Shown: positions 7,920-15,973, numbered from the stretch's first letter. The stretch: 28,073 nucleotides of DNA from Zwartia sp. (GCA_030653405.1 JAURZO010000040.1:1-28073); one strand, 5' to 3'. Numbers and translations: made by a program. The notes: generated by a model from the letters alone, not told the origin.

Positions 7920-8594
7920 ATGCTCACGACCTTGATTGTCGTCCCCGTGTTGAACGAGAGCGCGACGTTGAACGATCAGCTCTCAAGGTTGCGTGTGTTG
8001 CGTGAGCAGGGCGCCGAGGTGTTATTGGTCGATGGTGATAGCGTCGACTCAACACGAGACATCATACGAGCGGAGGGATTTTCATTGCTCGAATCCGAGC
8101 GTGGTCGTGCGATACAGATGAATGCAGGTGCTCGCGCCATGCAAAGCGATATCTTAATTTTTTTACATGCGGACACAAGACTACCGCCGGATTCACTTCT
8201 AAAGGTGGAGCAGCATCTGAGTCAGGGCCGCCAGTGGGGGCGCTTTGATGTGCGGATCGTTGGTTCATCCTCGTGGTTTGCTGTGATCGCATTTTTTATG
8301 AATATTCGTTCCCGTTTGACTGGAATTGCGACCGGGGATCAAACGTTCTTCATGACACGCGAAGCCTTTGATGCAGTAGGGGGCTTTCCTATTCAGCCCT
8401 TGATGGAGGATATCGAAATGAGTAAACGGCTTAAGCGACTCAGTGCGCCCGTTTGCTTACATGATCGCGTTGAAACATCGGGCCGACGCTGGGAGCAACA
8501 CGGAGTCTGGACAACCATCCTGTTGATGTGGCGTCTGCGCTGGGCGTATTGGCGAGGAACCCCTGCCAACACACTTGCGCGTCTGTATCGCTAG
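7920..8594 (+). CDS. Glycosyltransferase family 2, rSAM/selenodomain-associated transferase 2 type
   Basis: Small GT-A-fold glycosyltransferase (224 aa) of the family named for its co-occurrence with ArsS-like radical SAM and SelD-domain genes. The N-terminus LIVVPVLNES and the LLVDGDSVDST segment bind the nucleotide-sugar; FLHADTRLP holds the metal-binding Asp motif. ATGDQTFFM and PLMEDIEMSKRLK are the acceptor-side motifs typical of the group. A hydrophobic stretch in the middle (VIAFFMN) suggests contact with the membrane. I chose the ATG at 7920, one base after the stop of the fusion gene; the frame stays open further upstream but only inside that gene. The close spacing implies co-transcription. 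Donor and acceptor are unknown; attaching a group to an arsenosugar-like product is inference. Confidence 0.85.
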   Translation: MLTTLIVVPVLNESATLNDQLSRLRVLREQGAEVLLVDGDSVDSTRDIIRAEGFSLLESERGRAIQMNAGARAMQSDILIFLHADTRLPPDSLLKVEQHLSQGRQWGRFDVRIVGSSSWFAVIAFFMNIRSRLTGIATGDQTFFMTREAFDAVGGFPIQPLMEDIEMSKRLKRLSAPVCLHDRVETSGRRWEQHGVWTTILLMWRLRWAYWRGTPANTLARLYR

Positions 8595-8626
8595 GCGAGT
8601 GGCTAGAGGTTATAGACTGAAGCGAA

Positions 8627-9295
8627 ATGATGACACATACACGACCCACTCGTATCGTAATTTTTGCAAAAGCACCCATACCGGGCTTTTGCAAAACCCG
8701 CTTGATTAGTGCCCTTGGTGCGCAAGGCGCCGCTGTTCTCGCCCAGCATATGCTGCTGCGCACTGTACAGATCGCGCAAGAGGCCAACCTTGGCGTGGTT
8801 GAGCTCTGTGTCTCACCTGAGCCTGCGCATGACCAATGGCATGCGATCAAGGGCGCCCACGATTGGGCGCAAACGGTTGAGTGGACTTGTCAGTCAGAGG
8901 GCGATCTGGGGCAACGGATGGGCAGTGCAGTTCAGCGGACGTTGTCGCTCAATCAGGATGTGATTTGTATCGGTACCGATTGCCTTGAGCTGGAGGCGAT
9001 ACATCTGCAGACTGCTGCCGACGCATTTAATTCGCATTCCGCTGCGATTGTGCCAGCGAGGGATGGCGGCTACGTGCTGCTGGCGCTGCGTCAGTTTGAT
9101 CAAAGCCTGTTTCAGAATATCGCGTGGAGTACTTCATCCGTATGCGCGGATACGTTGACTCGGCTGCGGCATTTGGGCTGGGCGGTGGCACAACTGCAAA
9201 CCATGCGAGACATTGACGAGCCCGAAGATTTGGCGCACCTACCGGCTAATTTAAAAGTCGTGTTGCAGCAATACATGGTGAAGGGGGTCTCTTGA
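8627..9295 (+). CDS. DUF2064 / rSAM-selenodomain-associated transferase 1 (GT-A-like)
   Basis: A 222-residue protein of the DUF2064 family, a nucleotidyl/glycosyl-transferase-like fold that accompanies the preceding transferase in many genomes. The N-terminal loop IVIFAKAPIPGFCKTRL is the family signature, resembling the nucleotide-binding loop of GT-A and NTP-transferase enzymes. CIGTDCLEL supplies the metal-binding Asp, and VPARDGGYVLLAL with IAWSTSSVCADTL are the other conserved blocks. Two adjacent ATGs (8627 and 8630) could start it. It follows the glycosyltransferase by 32 bases and its stop overlaps the TTG start of the next gene. The biochemical reaction is not established for the family. 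Confidence 0.84.
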   Translation: MMTHTRPTRIVIFAKAPIPGFCKTRLISALGAQGAAVLAQHMLLRTVQIAQEANLGVVELCVSPEPAHDQWHAIKGAHDWAQTVEWTCQSEGDLGQRMGSAVQRTLSLNQDVICIGTDCLELEAIHLQTAADAFNSHSAAIVPARDGGYVLLALRQFDQSLFQNIAWSTSSVCADTLTRLRHLGWAVAQLQTMRDIDEPEDLAHLPANLKVVLQQYMVKGVS

Positions 9296-10068
9296 ACACT
9301 GACTCGTTGTTAGTCTGTATCGTCGCAAGCTTCGCTGTTATTGGGGCGAGTGCTGTCTGTGGTATCTCTCATGCTCAGTCCGATACGAATGTGGTGGGTC
9401 AGTTCTCTGGTGAGTTGGGAGACCCTCCTGCGCCATGGCGGATTATTCAGTTTGATCAGTCTATCGCGCCTACTCTTTATCAGACTCGGGAGTGGGGCGG
9501 CGTGTCTGCTGTTCAAGCGCAGGCTGCAGGCAGTATGGCGTTGCTTGCGCGACCTGTTGAGGTCGATCTGAATGTCACGCCGATATTGTGTTGGCGCTGG
9601 CGGGTAGAAGGTATCGTCAATACTGCAGACATGAATACAAAGGCGGGCGATGATTATGCTGCCAGAGTGTATGTGGCATTTAAACTTCCCGCAGATCAGA
9701 TTGATTTTGGTTTACGGCTTAAGCTGGCACTTGCGCGAGGCATCTATGGTGATCATGTGCCGGATGCGGCATTGAATTATGTTTGGGATAATAAAAATCC
9801 AATCGGCCACAAGCAGTTCAATGCTTATACGGATCGGACTCAAATGATCGTGCAGCGTAGCGGCGCACAGCACCTTGGTTCGTGGATGAATGAGCGCGTC
9901 GATATCCTGTCCGATGTGACGCTGGCGTATGGCAGTCCCTTGGCCAAGATTAATTTGCTTGCCGTGGCCTCCGATACTGACAACACCAAAGAATCAGTTC
10001 AGGCAGGTTTTGCGGATCTTCACTTTGTTGGCCGGGATCAGCCATGCGTTTTTCCTTTAATTAAATGA
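9292..10068 (+). CDS. Exported DUF3047-family protein
   Basis: A 258-residue protein that matches the DUF3047 pattern, whose function is unknown. An N-terminal signal peptide of about 29 residues ends at GISHAQ, so the protein should be periplasmic. Visible blocks are CWRWRVEG, GDDYAARVYVAF, ALNYVWDN and LAVASDTDNTKES, which look like a beta-sandwich binding or lectin-like fold; that reading is tentative. Translation begins at TTG overlapping the preceding stop (TTGA), with AAGGGGG a few bases upstream, so it is coupled to the DUF2064 gene. It closes the ArsS gene set. Confidence 0.72.
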   Translation: MNTDSLLVCIVASFAVIGASAVCGISHAQSDTNVVGQFSGELGDPPAPWRIIQFDQSIAPTLYQTREWGGVSAVQAQAAGSMALLARPVEVDLNVTPILCWRWRVEGIVNTADMNTKAGDDYAARVYVAFKLPADQIDFGLRLKLALARGIYGDHVPDAALNYVWDNKNPIGHKQFNAYTDRTQMIVQRSGAQHLGSWMNERVDILSDVTLAYGSPLAKINLLAVASDTDNTKESVQAGFADLHFVGRDQPCVFPLIK

Positions 10069-10202
10069 TTGGATATCAGGCGTCGGGATGTTTCATTGTG
10101 GGTGAATGTCGCGTGGGTATTGTGCATGGTGATGCAGAGTCTTTGGTCGGGTAGCGCTTTAGTCGCGCGGATCGTTGGAAAGCTCAGCTGATGTCATTGC
10201 AC

Positions 10203-10232
10203 AAAAAAAACCGGACACGAGAGGTCCGGTTT
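10203..10232 (-). terminator. Rho-independent terminator of the lptF-FKBP unit
   Basis: A perfect 9-bp stem (10208-10216 with 10224-10232, AAACCGGAC/GTCCGGTTT) with a 7-base loop. On the minus strand it is followed by a run of T (the A-run 10203-10210 on the plus strand). It lies 18 bases after the stop of the FKBP gene. On the plus strand only a short T stretch follows, so it mainly serves the minus strand. Confidence 0.88.
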
Positions 10233-10249
10233 CTAGGGCTTGGTCGAGC

Positions 10250-10597
10250 TTAGTTGACTTCGAGTAACTCGACGTCAAACACGAGGGTCGCATTGGGTGG
10301 AATGACACCACCTGCGCCGCGCGCGCCATAGCCCATTTCAGGGGGAATGATCAAGGTGCGCTTGCCGCCGATTTTCATGCCTGCGACACCTTCGTCCCAG
10401 CCGCGAATCACATGTCCTGCGCCCAGAGGGAAATCAAATGGATCGCCGCGATCGCGCGAACTGTCGAATTTAGCACCTTTGTTTTCAGGTGAAGTGGCAT
10501 CGTGCAGCCAGCCGGTGTAATGGACAGATACATGCGCGCCGGGTGTGGCTTCAGCGCCGCTGCCGACTGCGACTTCAATTTTTTCTAATGTGCTCAC
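10250..10597 (-). CDS. FKBP-type peptidyl-prolyl cis-trans isomerase
   Basis: Single-domain FKBP of 115 residues without signal peptide, so cytoplasmic. It catalyses cis-trans isomerisation of Xaa-Pro bonds. The FKBP core is complete: VSVHYTGWL near residues 23-31, FDSSRDRGDPFDFPLGAGHV, IRGWDEGVAGMKIGGKR, IIPPEMGYGARGAGGVIPPN, and LVFDVELLEV at the C-terminus. The aromatic residues of the active site (Tyr, Phe, Trp) are present. It lies 21 bases downstream of lptF with a good ribosome site (AAAAGGAAA), so it is likely co-transcribed, and a strong terminator follows. Linkage to LptF folding is possible but unsupported. Confidence 0.93.
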   Translation of the reverse strand: MSTLEKIEVAVGSGAEATPGAHVSVHYTGWLHDATSPENKGAKFDSSRDRGDPFDFPLGAGHVIRGWDEGVAGMKIGGKRTLIIPPEMGYGARGAGGVIPPNATLVFDVELLEVN

Positions 10598-10618
10598 GTT
10601 GTTTCCTTTTGGTAGTGT

Positions 10619-11737
10619 TCAGACCGCCTGATCAATGACAGGCGGTTTAGGGGTTTTGACACGCAGTCGGTGCCAGAGCAAGCCAATTGTTAAGGCGCCA
10701 AATACGGCATGGACAAGCCAGACTCCCACGCTAAAGGACAGCTTGCTGTTGATGATCCAGCCCTGCGAGATATTAATCAAGTTCAGATAGAGCATTGCAA
10801 TGAGACCCGCAATCAGTAGATCGCCAGAGCGACCCATGCGAGGATTCACGGCACCAAGCGGAATGGCCATCAACGCGAGGTTGAGAGCGGCTAAGGGCAC
10901 TGCGAGACGCCACATAAGTTGGCCTAACGATGCGGGCACTTTGTCTGTTAAGAGCAACTCGGTCGGCCGTGCGCGGCGGCTGTTCAGCGTCTGTTCGCGG
11001 GCGTTTTCAAGTGATTTTTCACCATCCTTGCTTTCGATACGGGCACCGAAGGCATCGAACTCCGCCAGCCGCATCAGCCCTGATCCCGGTTTGATGTCAT
11101 AACGATGGCCAGGACCCAATACGAGAAACTTATCGCCATTTGACTCGATGACGGTCTCCGCTGAGGTCGCCGTGATGAGCGTGAGCCAGTCCGGATCAAT
11201 GATCCGCATGAAAACCTGGCCAAGTGGTGCGCCCGGTGAATTAGGTCCTTCGACGAAGAAAACACGGGCACCGCCCTCGGTCTCAAGAAACTGACCGGGC
11301 GTTATTTTAGAAAGATCCGATCGCAATTCGAAGCGCGCACGGTATTCGCCAATTTGTCGATTAGCCCAGGGCGTTCCAAATAACGTCAAAGTGGCGATGA
11401 GCACGGCGACAGGCACGGCCACGCGCAGGACTGGGTTGATCCAGTTGAGTAATGACAGGCCGCTTGAAAACCAGACCACCATCTCAGACTCTCTGAAATT
11501 GCGGGTGACCGTGGTCAGGACTCCGATAAAAATAGAGACGGCTAAAATAATGGGCAGGGCGGCAATCGTCGTGAACGCGGCCAGACCCACCACGACATCC
11601 GCGCCGATACGTCCGGCGGCGGCTTCGCCGAGGAGTCGAACCAAGATAACACTCAGCCACACAACAATCAGCGTCGAAAGAACGACACTGAAGTGGTTGG
11701 TGATTTCAGAGACAACGGAACGTTTAAATAGAGACAT
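10619..11737 (-). CDS. lptF: LPS export ABC transporter permease LptF
   Basis: Inner-membrane permease that, with LptG and the ATPase LptB, extracts lipopolysaccharide and passes it to LptC/LptA. The 372-residue protein has the YjgP/YjgQ layout: three N-terminal helices, a periplasmic beta-jellyroll domain (about residues 135-265, with LSKITPGQFLETEGGARVFF), then three C-terminal helices. The N-terminus FKRSVVSEI and the RLLGEAAAGRI segment are LptF-like rather than LptG-like. LptG normally follows directly in this group of bacteria; here an FKBP gene follows instead and no lptG is in the window. No Shine-Dalgarno sequence is visible; a hairpin lies just upstream of the start. Confidence 0.92.
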   Translation of the reverse strand: MSLFKRSVVSEITNHFSVVLSTLIVVWLSVILVRLLGEAAAGRIGADVVVGLAAFTTIAALPIILAVSIFIGVLTTVTRNFRESEMVVWFSSGLSLLNWINPVLRVAVPVAVLIATLTLFGTPWANRQIGEYRARFELRSDLSKITPGQFLETEGGARVFFVEGPNSPGAPLGQVFMRIIDPDWLTLITATSAETVIESNGDKFLVLGPGHRYDIKPGSGLMRLAEFDAFGARIESKDGEKSLENAREQTLNSRRARPTELLLTDKVPASLGQLMWRLAVPLAALNLALMAIPLGAVNPRMGRSGDLLIAGLIAMLYLNLINISQGWIINSKLSFSVGVWLVHAVFGALTIGLLWHRLRVKTPKPPVIDQAV

Positions 11738-11744
11738 TGTGCGT

Positions 11745-11760
11745 GATGCGAAAGCGCATC
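11745..11760 (-). promoter_or_regulatory. Hairpin directly upstream of lptF start
   Basis: GATGCG and CGCATC form a perfect 6-bp stem with a 4-base loop, ending 7 bases before the lptF ATG on the minus strand, where a ribosome site would be expected. No purine-rich ribosome sequence is otherwise visible. It may affect lptF translation or be chance; the role is inferred. Confidence 0.3.
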
Positions 11761-11885
11761 AAGAAAATGGTGCGACGCAAACAGCTACGCCAAAGAGAAT
11801 TTAGCACAATGAGGCGATATTCTTCTTTTGGATGAGGGCCGACCCACCTCCGCAAGGTCGATACGTCGAACCGATTCCATTCTGC

Positions 11886-12839
11886 CTAGGCATTGGGCAA
11901 ACTATCAATCAATTTAATCATTCGCTTTCTCATTTCGGCATCGGGCAGACGTCCGATGCCACCAGCGATGTTATCGATCATGTTGGAGACTCGACTGGTG
12001 GCCGGGGTGATGCACGTGACAACAGGATGGCTGGCGACGAATTTCAGAAAAAACTGCGCCCAGGTGGTCGCGTCGAATTCTTTAGCCCATTCGGGCACGG
12101 TTTGACCCTTGACTCGACTCCAGAGCCTGGTACGCCCAAAGGGGGCGTAGACCAGGACGGCGATTCCGCGCTCTTGTGCTAAAGGTAGGATGGTTTGCTC
12201 AGCGAACAAATCATCAATGGCGTAATTGGTACCGATGAAATCGATTTTTTGTGTGCGCATCGTCTCAATGAGACTGTCATATTGTTGACTAAAAGTGGTT
12301 GTGATGCCCAGATAGCGAATGCGTCCCTGCTGTTTGGCTTCGCGCAAAATCGGCAACTGAGTTTTTATATCGCCCATGTTGTGGATCTGCACAAGATCAA
12401 TGACTGGTTTGCCAATACGTTTAAAGGACGCCTCAAGCTGGGCTTGGGCTGCGGCAGCATCGGCTGAACCACCCCCCCGCGGTGCGACGTTGAGTTTGGT
12501 GGCCCAAAAGAGCTTTTGTGCGATCCCTTCATCTTGGGCGATTTTGCCGGCAACCTCCTCGGACGATCCATAGCTTGGGGCCGTATCAAAGACCGTTCCG
12601 CCAAGCTCAACCATTTTGGCCATGACATTTTTGAGAGCCTCGCGGTCTTCCGTGCGGGCGACTTGAGCAAAGGTCGCCGAGCTGCCCAAGCCAATGATGG
12701 GTAAACGCTGGCCGCTGGAGGGAATGGCGCGCGTGAGCAGCGCGCCGGAACTCGTCAAATTTTGTGCCCATGCGACAGGCAAGGCCGCAGCGCCAAGTGA
12801 GGCGAGTGTGGTTTGAAGCCAGGTGCGACGATTCATCAT
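11886..12839 (-). CDS. Aldo/keto reductase with Tat signal peptide
   Basis: NAD(P)H-dependent reductase of the aldo/keto reductase superfamily, 317 residues, with an N-terminal twin-arginine signal (NRRTWLQTTLASLGAAALP, cleavage near AWA-Q). The AKR tetrad is recognisable: Asp and Tyr in VFDTAPSYG, Lys in FWATKLN and His in DLVQIHNM. The C-terminal region (AGGIGRLPDAEMRKR) fits bacterial exported AKRs. The start is the first of two adjacent ATGs, 6 bases after AGGAGAT. The gene lies 25 bases downstream of a carrier gene on the same strand, so the two are probably co-transcribed. Its substrate is unknown; Tat export implies folding with its nucleotide cofactor in the cytoplasm. Confidence 0.88.
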   Translation of the reverse strand: MMNRRTWLQTTLASLGAAALPVAWAQNLTSSGALLTRAIPSSGQRLPIIGLGSSATFAQVARTEDREALKNVMAKMVELGGTVFDTAPSYGSSEEVAGKIAQDEGIAQKLFWATKLNVAPRGGGSADAAAAQAQLEASFKRIGKPVIDLVQIHNMGDIKTQLPILREAKQQGRIRYLGITTTFSQQYDSLIETMRTQKIDFIGTNYAIDDLFAEQTILPLAQERGIAVLVYAPFGRTRLWSRVKGQTVPEWAKEFDATTWAQFFLKFVASHPVVTCITPATSRVSNMIDNIAGGIGRLPDAEMRKRMIKLIDSLPNA

Positions 12840-12864
12840 TCAAATCTCCTGAGTGGTGGGGCAT

Positions 12865-14172
12865 TTAAGTTGGATTGTTAACGTCGGAGTGGTTGCGTTT
12901 ATTTTGGACATAACCGAGCCAAAGGCCCAAACTCATCCAGATGACGGCCAGCGGGACGGCAAACCAGGCCAGACCCGCCAGACCCATGCCGAGACGACCG
13001 AGTAAGCCTTCAGTCTGTGAGCCGATTGCATCGCCTCCACGATAGACAAACGTATCGATGAAGGCTTTGGCCTTATAACGCTCGGCGCGAGGGACGGTGG
13101 TAAAGAGCGTCTCGCGGGCAGGCCGCATCACGCCGCGCTGGACTGCCCGAAACGATGCTTCAAACGCAATGAGGGCTCCCAGCGATCCGATCACGGCCAG
13201 ACCGATGAAGCCAAACGCCACAGTCAGGGGCAATAGCGCCAGTGTGACGGCAATGCCAAAGCGTTTGATCAGATGGCTCGTGAGGAACGCTTGCAACACA
13301 AAGGTCGCGGCTTGTGTGTACAAATCAATGCGCGCAAAGGCCTCGGTGCGTGTGTCGGTATCCAGCGCCAGTGCGGCGACCATTTGCAATCGCGTGAAAT
13401 ACAGGAGGGTCGCGACAACTGCCAAAATCAGTACATAGGCAGAAATGCCGAGTAGGAAGGGCGAACGCACCACCGCAGTCAGTCCCTCCCAGGCAGAGCC
13501 ACCGATGATCGTCCGATCTGGATCCTGATTGTCTTCGTTCGTTGTATTCGTAGCGAGCCGAGTTTCATCAGTATGCAAGTGCACCAGCCACCAAGCCGCG
13601 CCGATGGCGCCTATTAGAAATACCGCTGCCACCAGCAGCAAAACGGGTGTGCCGTAAGGTCTTGCCAACATCCCTGCCAACCAGGGCCCAAACATAGCGC
13701 CAAGTGTTCCGCCCAGGGAAATTGCCGCAAATAATCTTTCGCTTTGCTCTTTTGAAAAACGATCTGTCATGAGCGCCCAGAAAAGCATCGTCGCAAAAAG
13801 ATTAAAGACACTAAACCAAACGTAGAAGACCTGACCACTGATGATGCCGATATGGGTGGGTGCAAAGGTCAGTAGCGCGTAAAACCCCACCAGTCCGAGT
13901 GAAAAAAATGAATAGGTTGCAGCGATGAAGGTCATGCGCCGAAAGCGACTGACCAGGAGTCCAAAGAGAGGATTGACGAGTAGTGTGGTGAGTAAAGTGG
14001 CCATGAACAGCCAACGGATCGCATCGATGCCTCGCTGCATGCCGAGCGCCTCGCGTGCCGGACGCACCACCATCAGTGCGGTCAAAATGCAAAAGAAAAA
14101 AAGCCCGGCAACAATCGTGGGCAACAGTTCTTTGCGACGGATATTAGTAAACGCCTGTAGCAACGAGGTCAT
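12865..14172 (-). CDS. 12-helix membrane carrier, NTP/NDP exchange transporter-like (MFS-related)
   Basis: A 435-residue polytopic membrane protein with about 12 hydrophobic segments. The N-terminus has ALMVVRPAREALGM, like the 'PxR(E/D)' region of MFS-related NTP/NDP (ADP/ATP-type) exchange carriers. A second copy of this feature, GVMRPARETLFTTVPRAERYKAKAFIDTFVYRGGD, lies near residues 350-385 and is typical of that group. A charged loop of about 30 residues (rich in Asp, Asn and Thr) sits between helices 6 and 7. Co-transcription with the downstream aldo/keto reductase is likely (25-base gap). Free-living proteobacteria often carry such carriers with unknown substrate, so nucleotide transport should not be assumed. 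Confidence 0.72.
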   Translation of the reverse strand: MTSLLQAFTNIRRKELLPTIVAGLFFFCILTALMVVRPAREALGMQRGIDAIRWLFMATLLTTLLVNPLFGLLVSRFRRMTFIAATYSFFSLGLVGFYALLTFAPTHIGIISGQVFYVWFSVFNLFATMLFWALMTDRFSKEQSERLFAAISLGGTLGAMFGPWLAGMLARPYGTPVLLLVAAVFLIGAIGAAWWLVHLHTDETRLATNTTNEDNQDPDRTIIGGSAWEGLTAVVRSPFLLGISAYVLILAVVATLLYFTRLQMVAALALDTDTRTEAFARIDLYTQAATFVLQAFLTSHLIKRFGIAVTLALLPLTVAFGFIGLAVIGSLGALIAFEASFRAVQRGVMRPARETLFTTVPRAERYKAKAFIDTFVYRGGDAIGSQTEGLLGRLGMGLAGLAWFAVPLAVIWMSLGLWLGYVQNKRNHSDVNNPT

Positions 14173-14391
14173 TCAGTGAGTTCCCTGGGTACTGCTGTCG
14201 GGGTGCATCCAATCGTGCGCAGCACCGAAACTATTGTCATCTTACTGAGGAATGCGGATGTTTTGTATGTTTCTTTTCAGGAGTGAACGCTAAATAATCT
14301 TTGCCTTCTGTGGCTTTTGCGATGGACTATAAAATAGAAGCTCAATGACGTTTTATTCACGTTGATCGTAGTCGCTTTTGAGAGAAATACC

Positions 14392-14991
14392 GTGCCATTG
14401 CCGCCCACCGTCGAAAGAGAAGAAGTTCACCATCGCCAGATCGAAATGAAGGCATACCGTCGGTCTGATGGGTTCTATGACATAGAGGGACGCGTGGTCG
14501 ACACCAAACCGTTTGGCTTTGCTGGACCGCTTGCCGAATCAAAGCGAAATGCCAATGAGCCCATACATGATATATGGGTGAGGTTGGTGATTGATGAGTG
14601 GTTTGTGATTCAGGACGTTGTCGCGAGCTCTGATGCAACCCCGTTCTCAATTTGTACCAAAGCACCGCCCACGCTTTCAGTGCTGATCGGTGAAAAGATT
14701 GGTGTGGGCTGGACCAAACTCGTCAGGGAGCGTCTAAAAGGTGCAGCGAGCTGTACGCATATGATGGAGTTGCTCGGGCCCATGGCAACCACTGCCTTGC
14801 AGGCGCTGTGGCCTGTGACCAGCAAACGACCCCAGACCCTGGATGCGAACGGTCGGCCCACCAAAATTGACAGCTGCTTTGCGTATGCCAGTCAGACCGA
14901 GATCATCGCGCAACTGTGGCCCGAGTACTACACCGGTCCCAAAGCGCTCGCTCAGCCAGCGGCGGATCGTCCGGCCGAGTCAGAGGCTTGA
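14392..14991 (+). CDS. DUF2889-domain protein
   Basis: A 199-residue soluble protein of the DUF2889 family, function unknown, common in betaproteobacteria and often near CoA-ester metabolism genes. The N-terminus PLPPTVEREEVHHRQIEMKAYRR and the block DGFYDIEGRVVDTKPF are the family hallmarks, followed by IHDIWVRLVIDEWFVI and CTHMMELLGPMATTALQALWP. I start it at GTG 14392, preceded by TGAGAGAA, because relatives begin with MPLPPP-like sequence. A TTG at 14362 would add ten residues. The 219-base gap upstream, shared with the divergent carrier gene, contains TATAAA at 14328-14333 as a possible -10 but no convincing -35. The 3' end overlaps the convergent kinase gene by 12 bases. Confidence 0.8.
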   Translation: MPLPPTVEREEVHHRQIEMKAYRRSDGFYDIEGRVVDTKPFGFAGPLAESKRNANEPIHDIWVRLVIDEWFVIQDVVASSDATPFSICTKAPPTLSVLIGEKIGVGWTKLVRERLKGAASCTHMMELLGPMATTALQALWPVTSKRPQTLDANGRPTKIDSCFAYASQTEIIAQLWPEYYTGPKALAQPAADRPAESEA

Positions 14992-15918
14992 GACACGGAC
15001 CTGCTCATACAAACGATGCAAGTCAGCGGGGTCGCACAGATTTGTGTGCGCATTGAGTAGGGCGGCTGCTGCACTTGCCATGCCGTAGCCAAACGCTTGC
15101 TCGAGGCTCATGTTTTTACAAAGTCCCCACAATATTCCGGCCACGAAGTTGTCGCCCGCTCCAACCGTACTCACGACTTTGACGGGTATTGCCGGGGCAC
15201 GCAAGGTTTGGTCTGCCGTCACAAGCAGCGCGCCCTCCTCACCTAATGACAGTGCAACGATTTGAGCTTGACCGCTGCCTACGATTTCACGGGCGGCATC
15301 GCGCCACAGGCTCTCCGAGCTCAACGTCGATCCGATCAGTTCTTCGAGCTCTCGCAGGCTAGGCTTAAAGAGATAGACCCCCGCAGCCAGTGCTGCACGC
15401 AGCGGTTCGCCCGAGGTATCAAGCACAAAAGCTTGTTTGCGTTCTTTGGCGCGCGCAGCGATCCTGGCGTAAAAATGATGAGGGACACTAGGAGGCAGGC
15501 TGCCACTCGCCACTAAAAAGCGTGCGGTCGAGCCAATGGAGTCTATCGCACTCAGGCATGATTGCTGCTCGGTCTCGCTTAGCGTAGGGCCTGGTAAGAG
15601 AAAGCGAAAATCTTTGCCGCTGGAGGTTTCGTGAACGGTAAAACATTCACGCGTTTCACCCTCGATCGGAATGCAATGATGATCCACCTTTTCCTGATCA
15701 AGGGCTTGCGTCAGAATCTGTCCGGTGAAGCCTCCCGCGGGGTAGATCGCGGTGGTTGGCATGTCCAGGCGTCGGATCACGCGCGCCACATTGATGCCAC
15801 CACCACCTGGTTGGATTTTTTCTTCGGAACACCTCAGTTTGTGCGTGGGTACGACCTGATCGACGGCAGTCGAAATATCGAGTGCGGGGTTCATGGTGAG
15901 GGTGACAATCTGGGTCAT
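14980..15918 (-). CDS. pfkB: 6-phosphofructokinase, Pfk-2/PfkB type
   Basis: PfkB-family sugar-phosphate kinase of 312 residues, closest in pattern to the minor 6-phosphofructokinase (Pfk-2) of E. coli. It would phosphorylate fructose-6-phosphate or a related sugar phosphate with ATP. Shared landmarks are the N-terminus IVTLTMNPALDISTAV, the substrate motif PGGGGINVARVI at residues 38-49, VASGSLPPSVP, VYLFKPSLRELEEL, VALSLGEEGALLV, and the catalytic loop VSTVGAGDNFVAGILWG. The Asp of GAGD is the expected base. No partner PTS genes are nearby, which argues against fruK. The start lies in a 117-base gap shared with the divergent CitE-like gene. Tagatose- or 1-phosphofructokinase activity cannot be excluded. 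Confidence 0.85.
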   Translation of the reverse strand: MTQIVTLTMNPALDISTAVDQVVPTHKLRCSEEKIQPGGGGINVARVIRRLDMPTTAIYPAGGFTGQILTQALDQEKVDHHCIPIEGETRECFTVHETSSGKDFRFLLPGPTLSETEQQSCLSAIDSIGSTARFLVASGSLPPSVPHHFYARIAARAKERKQAFVLDTSGEPLRAALAAGVYLFKPSLRELEELIGSTLSSESLWRDAAREIVGSGQAQIVALSLGEEGALLVTADQTLRAPAIPVKVVSTVGAGDNFVAGILWGLCKNMSLEQAFGYGMASAAAALLNAHTNLCDPADLHRLYEQVRVSSL

Positions 15919-15973
15919 AGCGGCTGTGACTCCTGCGCATTAATCGTCAAATTATCTCTCAATACTCACACGC

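Noticed and set aside
11883..11892. Perfect palindrome TGCCTAGGCA at the end of the aldo/keto reductase gene.
   Set aside because: Only ten bases, overlapping the stop codon, with no T-tract; chance is likely.
13097..13438. Open frame of 113 codons opposite the carrier gene.
   Set aside because: It has no ribosome site or recognisable motif and lies antisense to a well-supported membrane protein; it is a shadow frame, as is 3874-4395 opposite the oxidoreductase.
14301..14335. Promoter for the DUF2889 gene (TATAAA at 14328-14333).
   Set aside because: No acceptable -35 at 16-18 bases; only the -10-like hexamer is convincing, so I did not list it as a feature.
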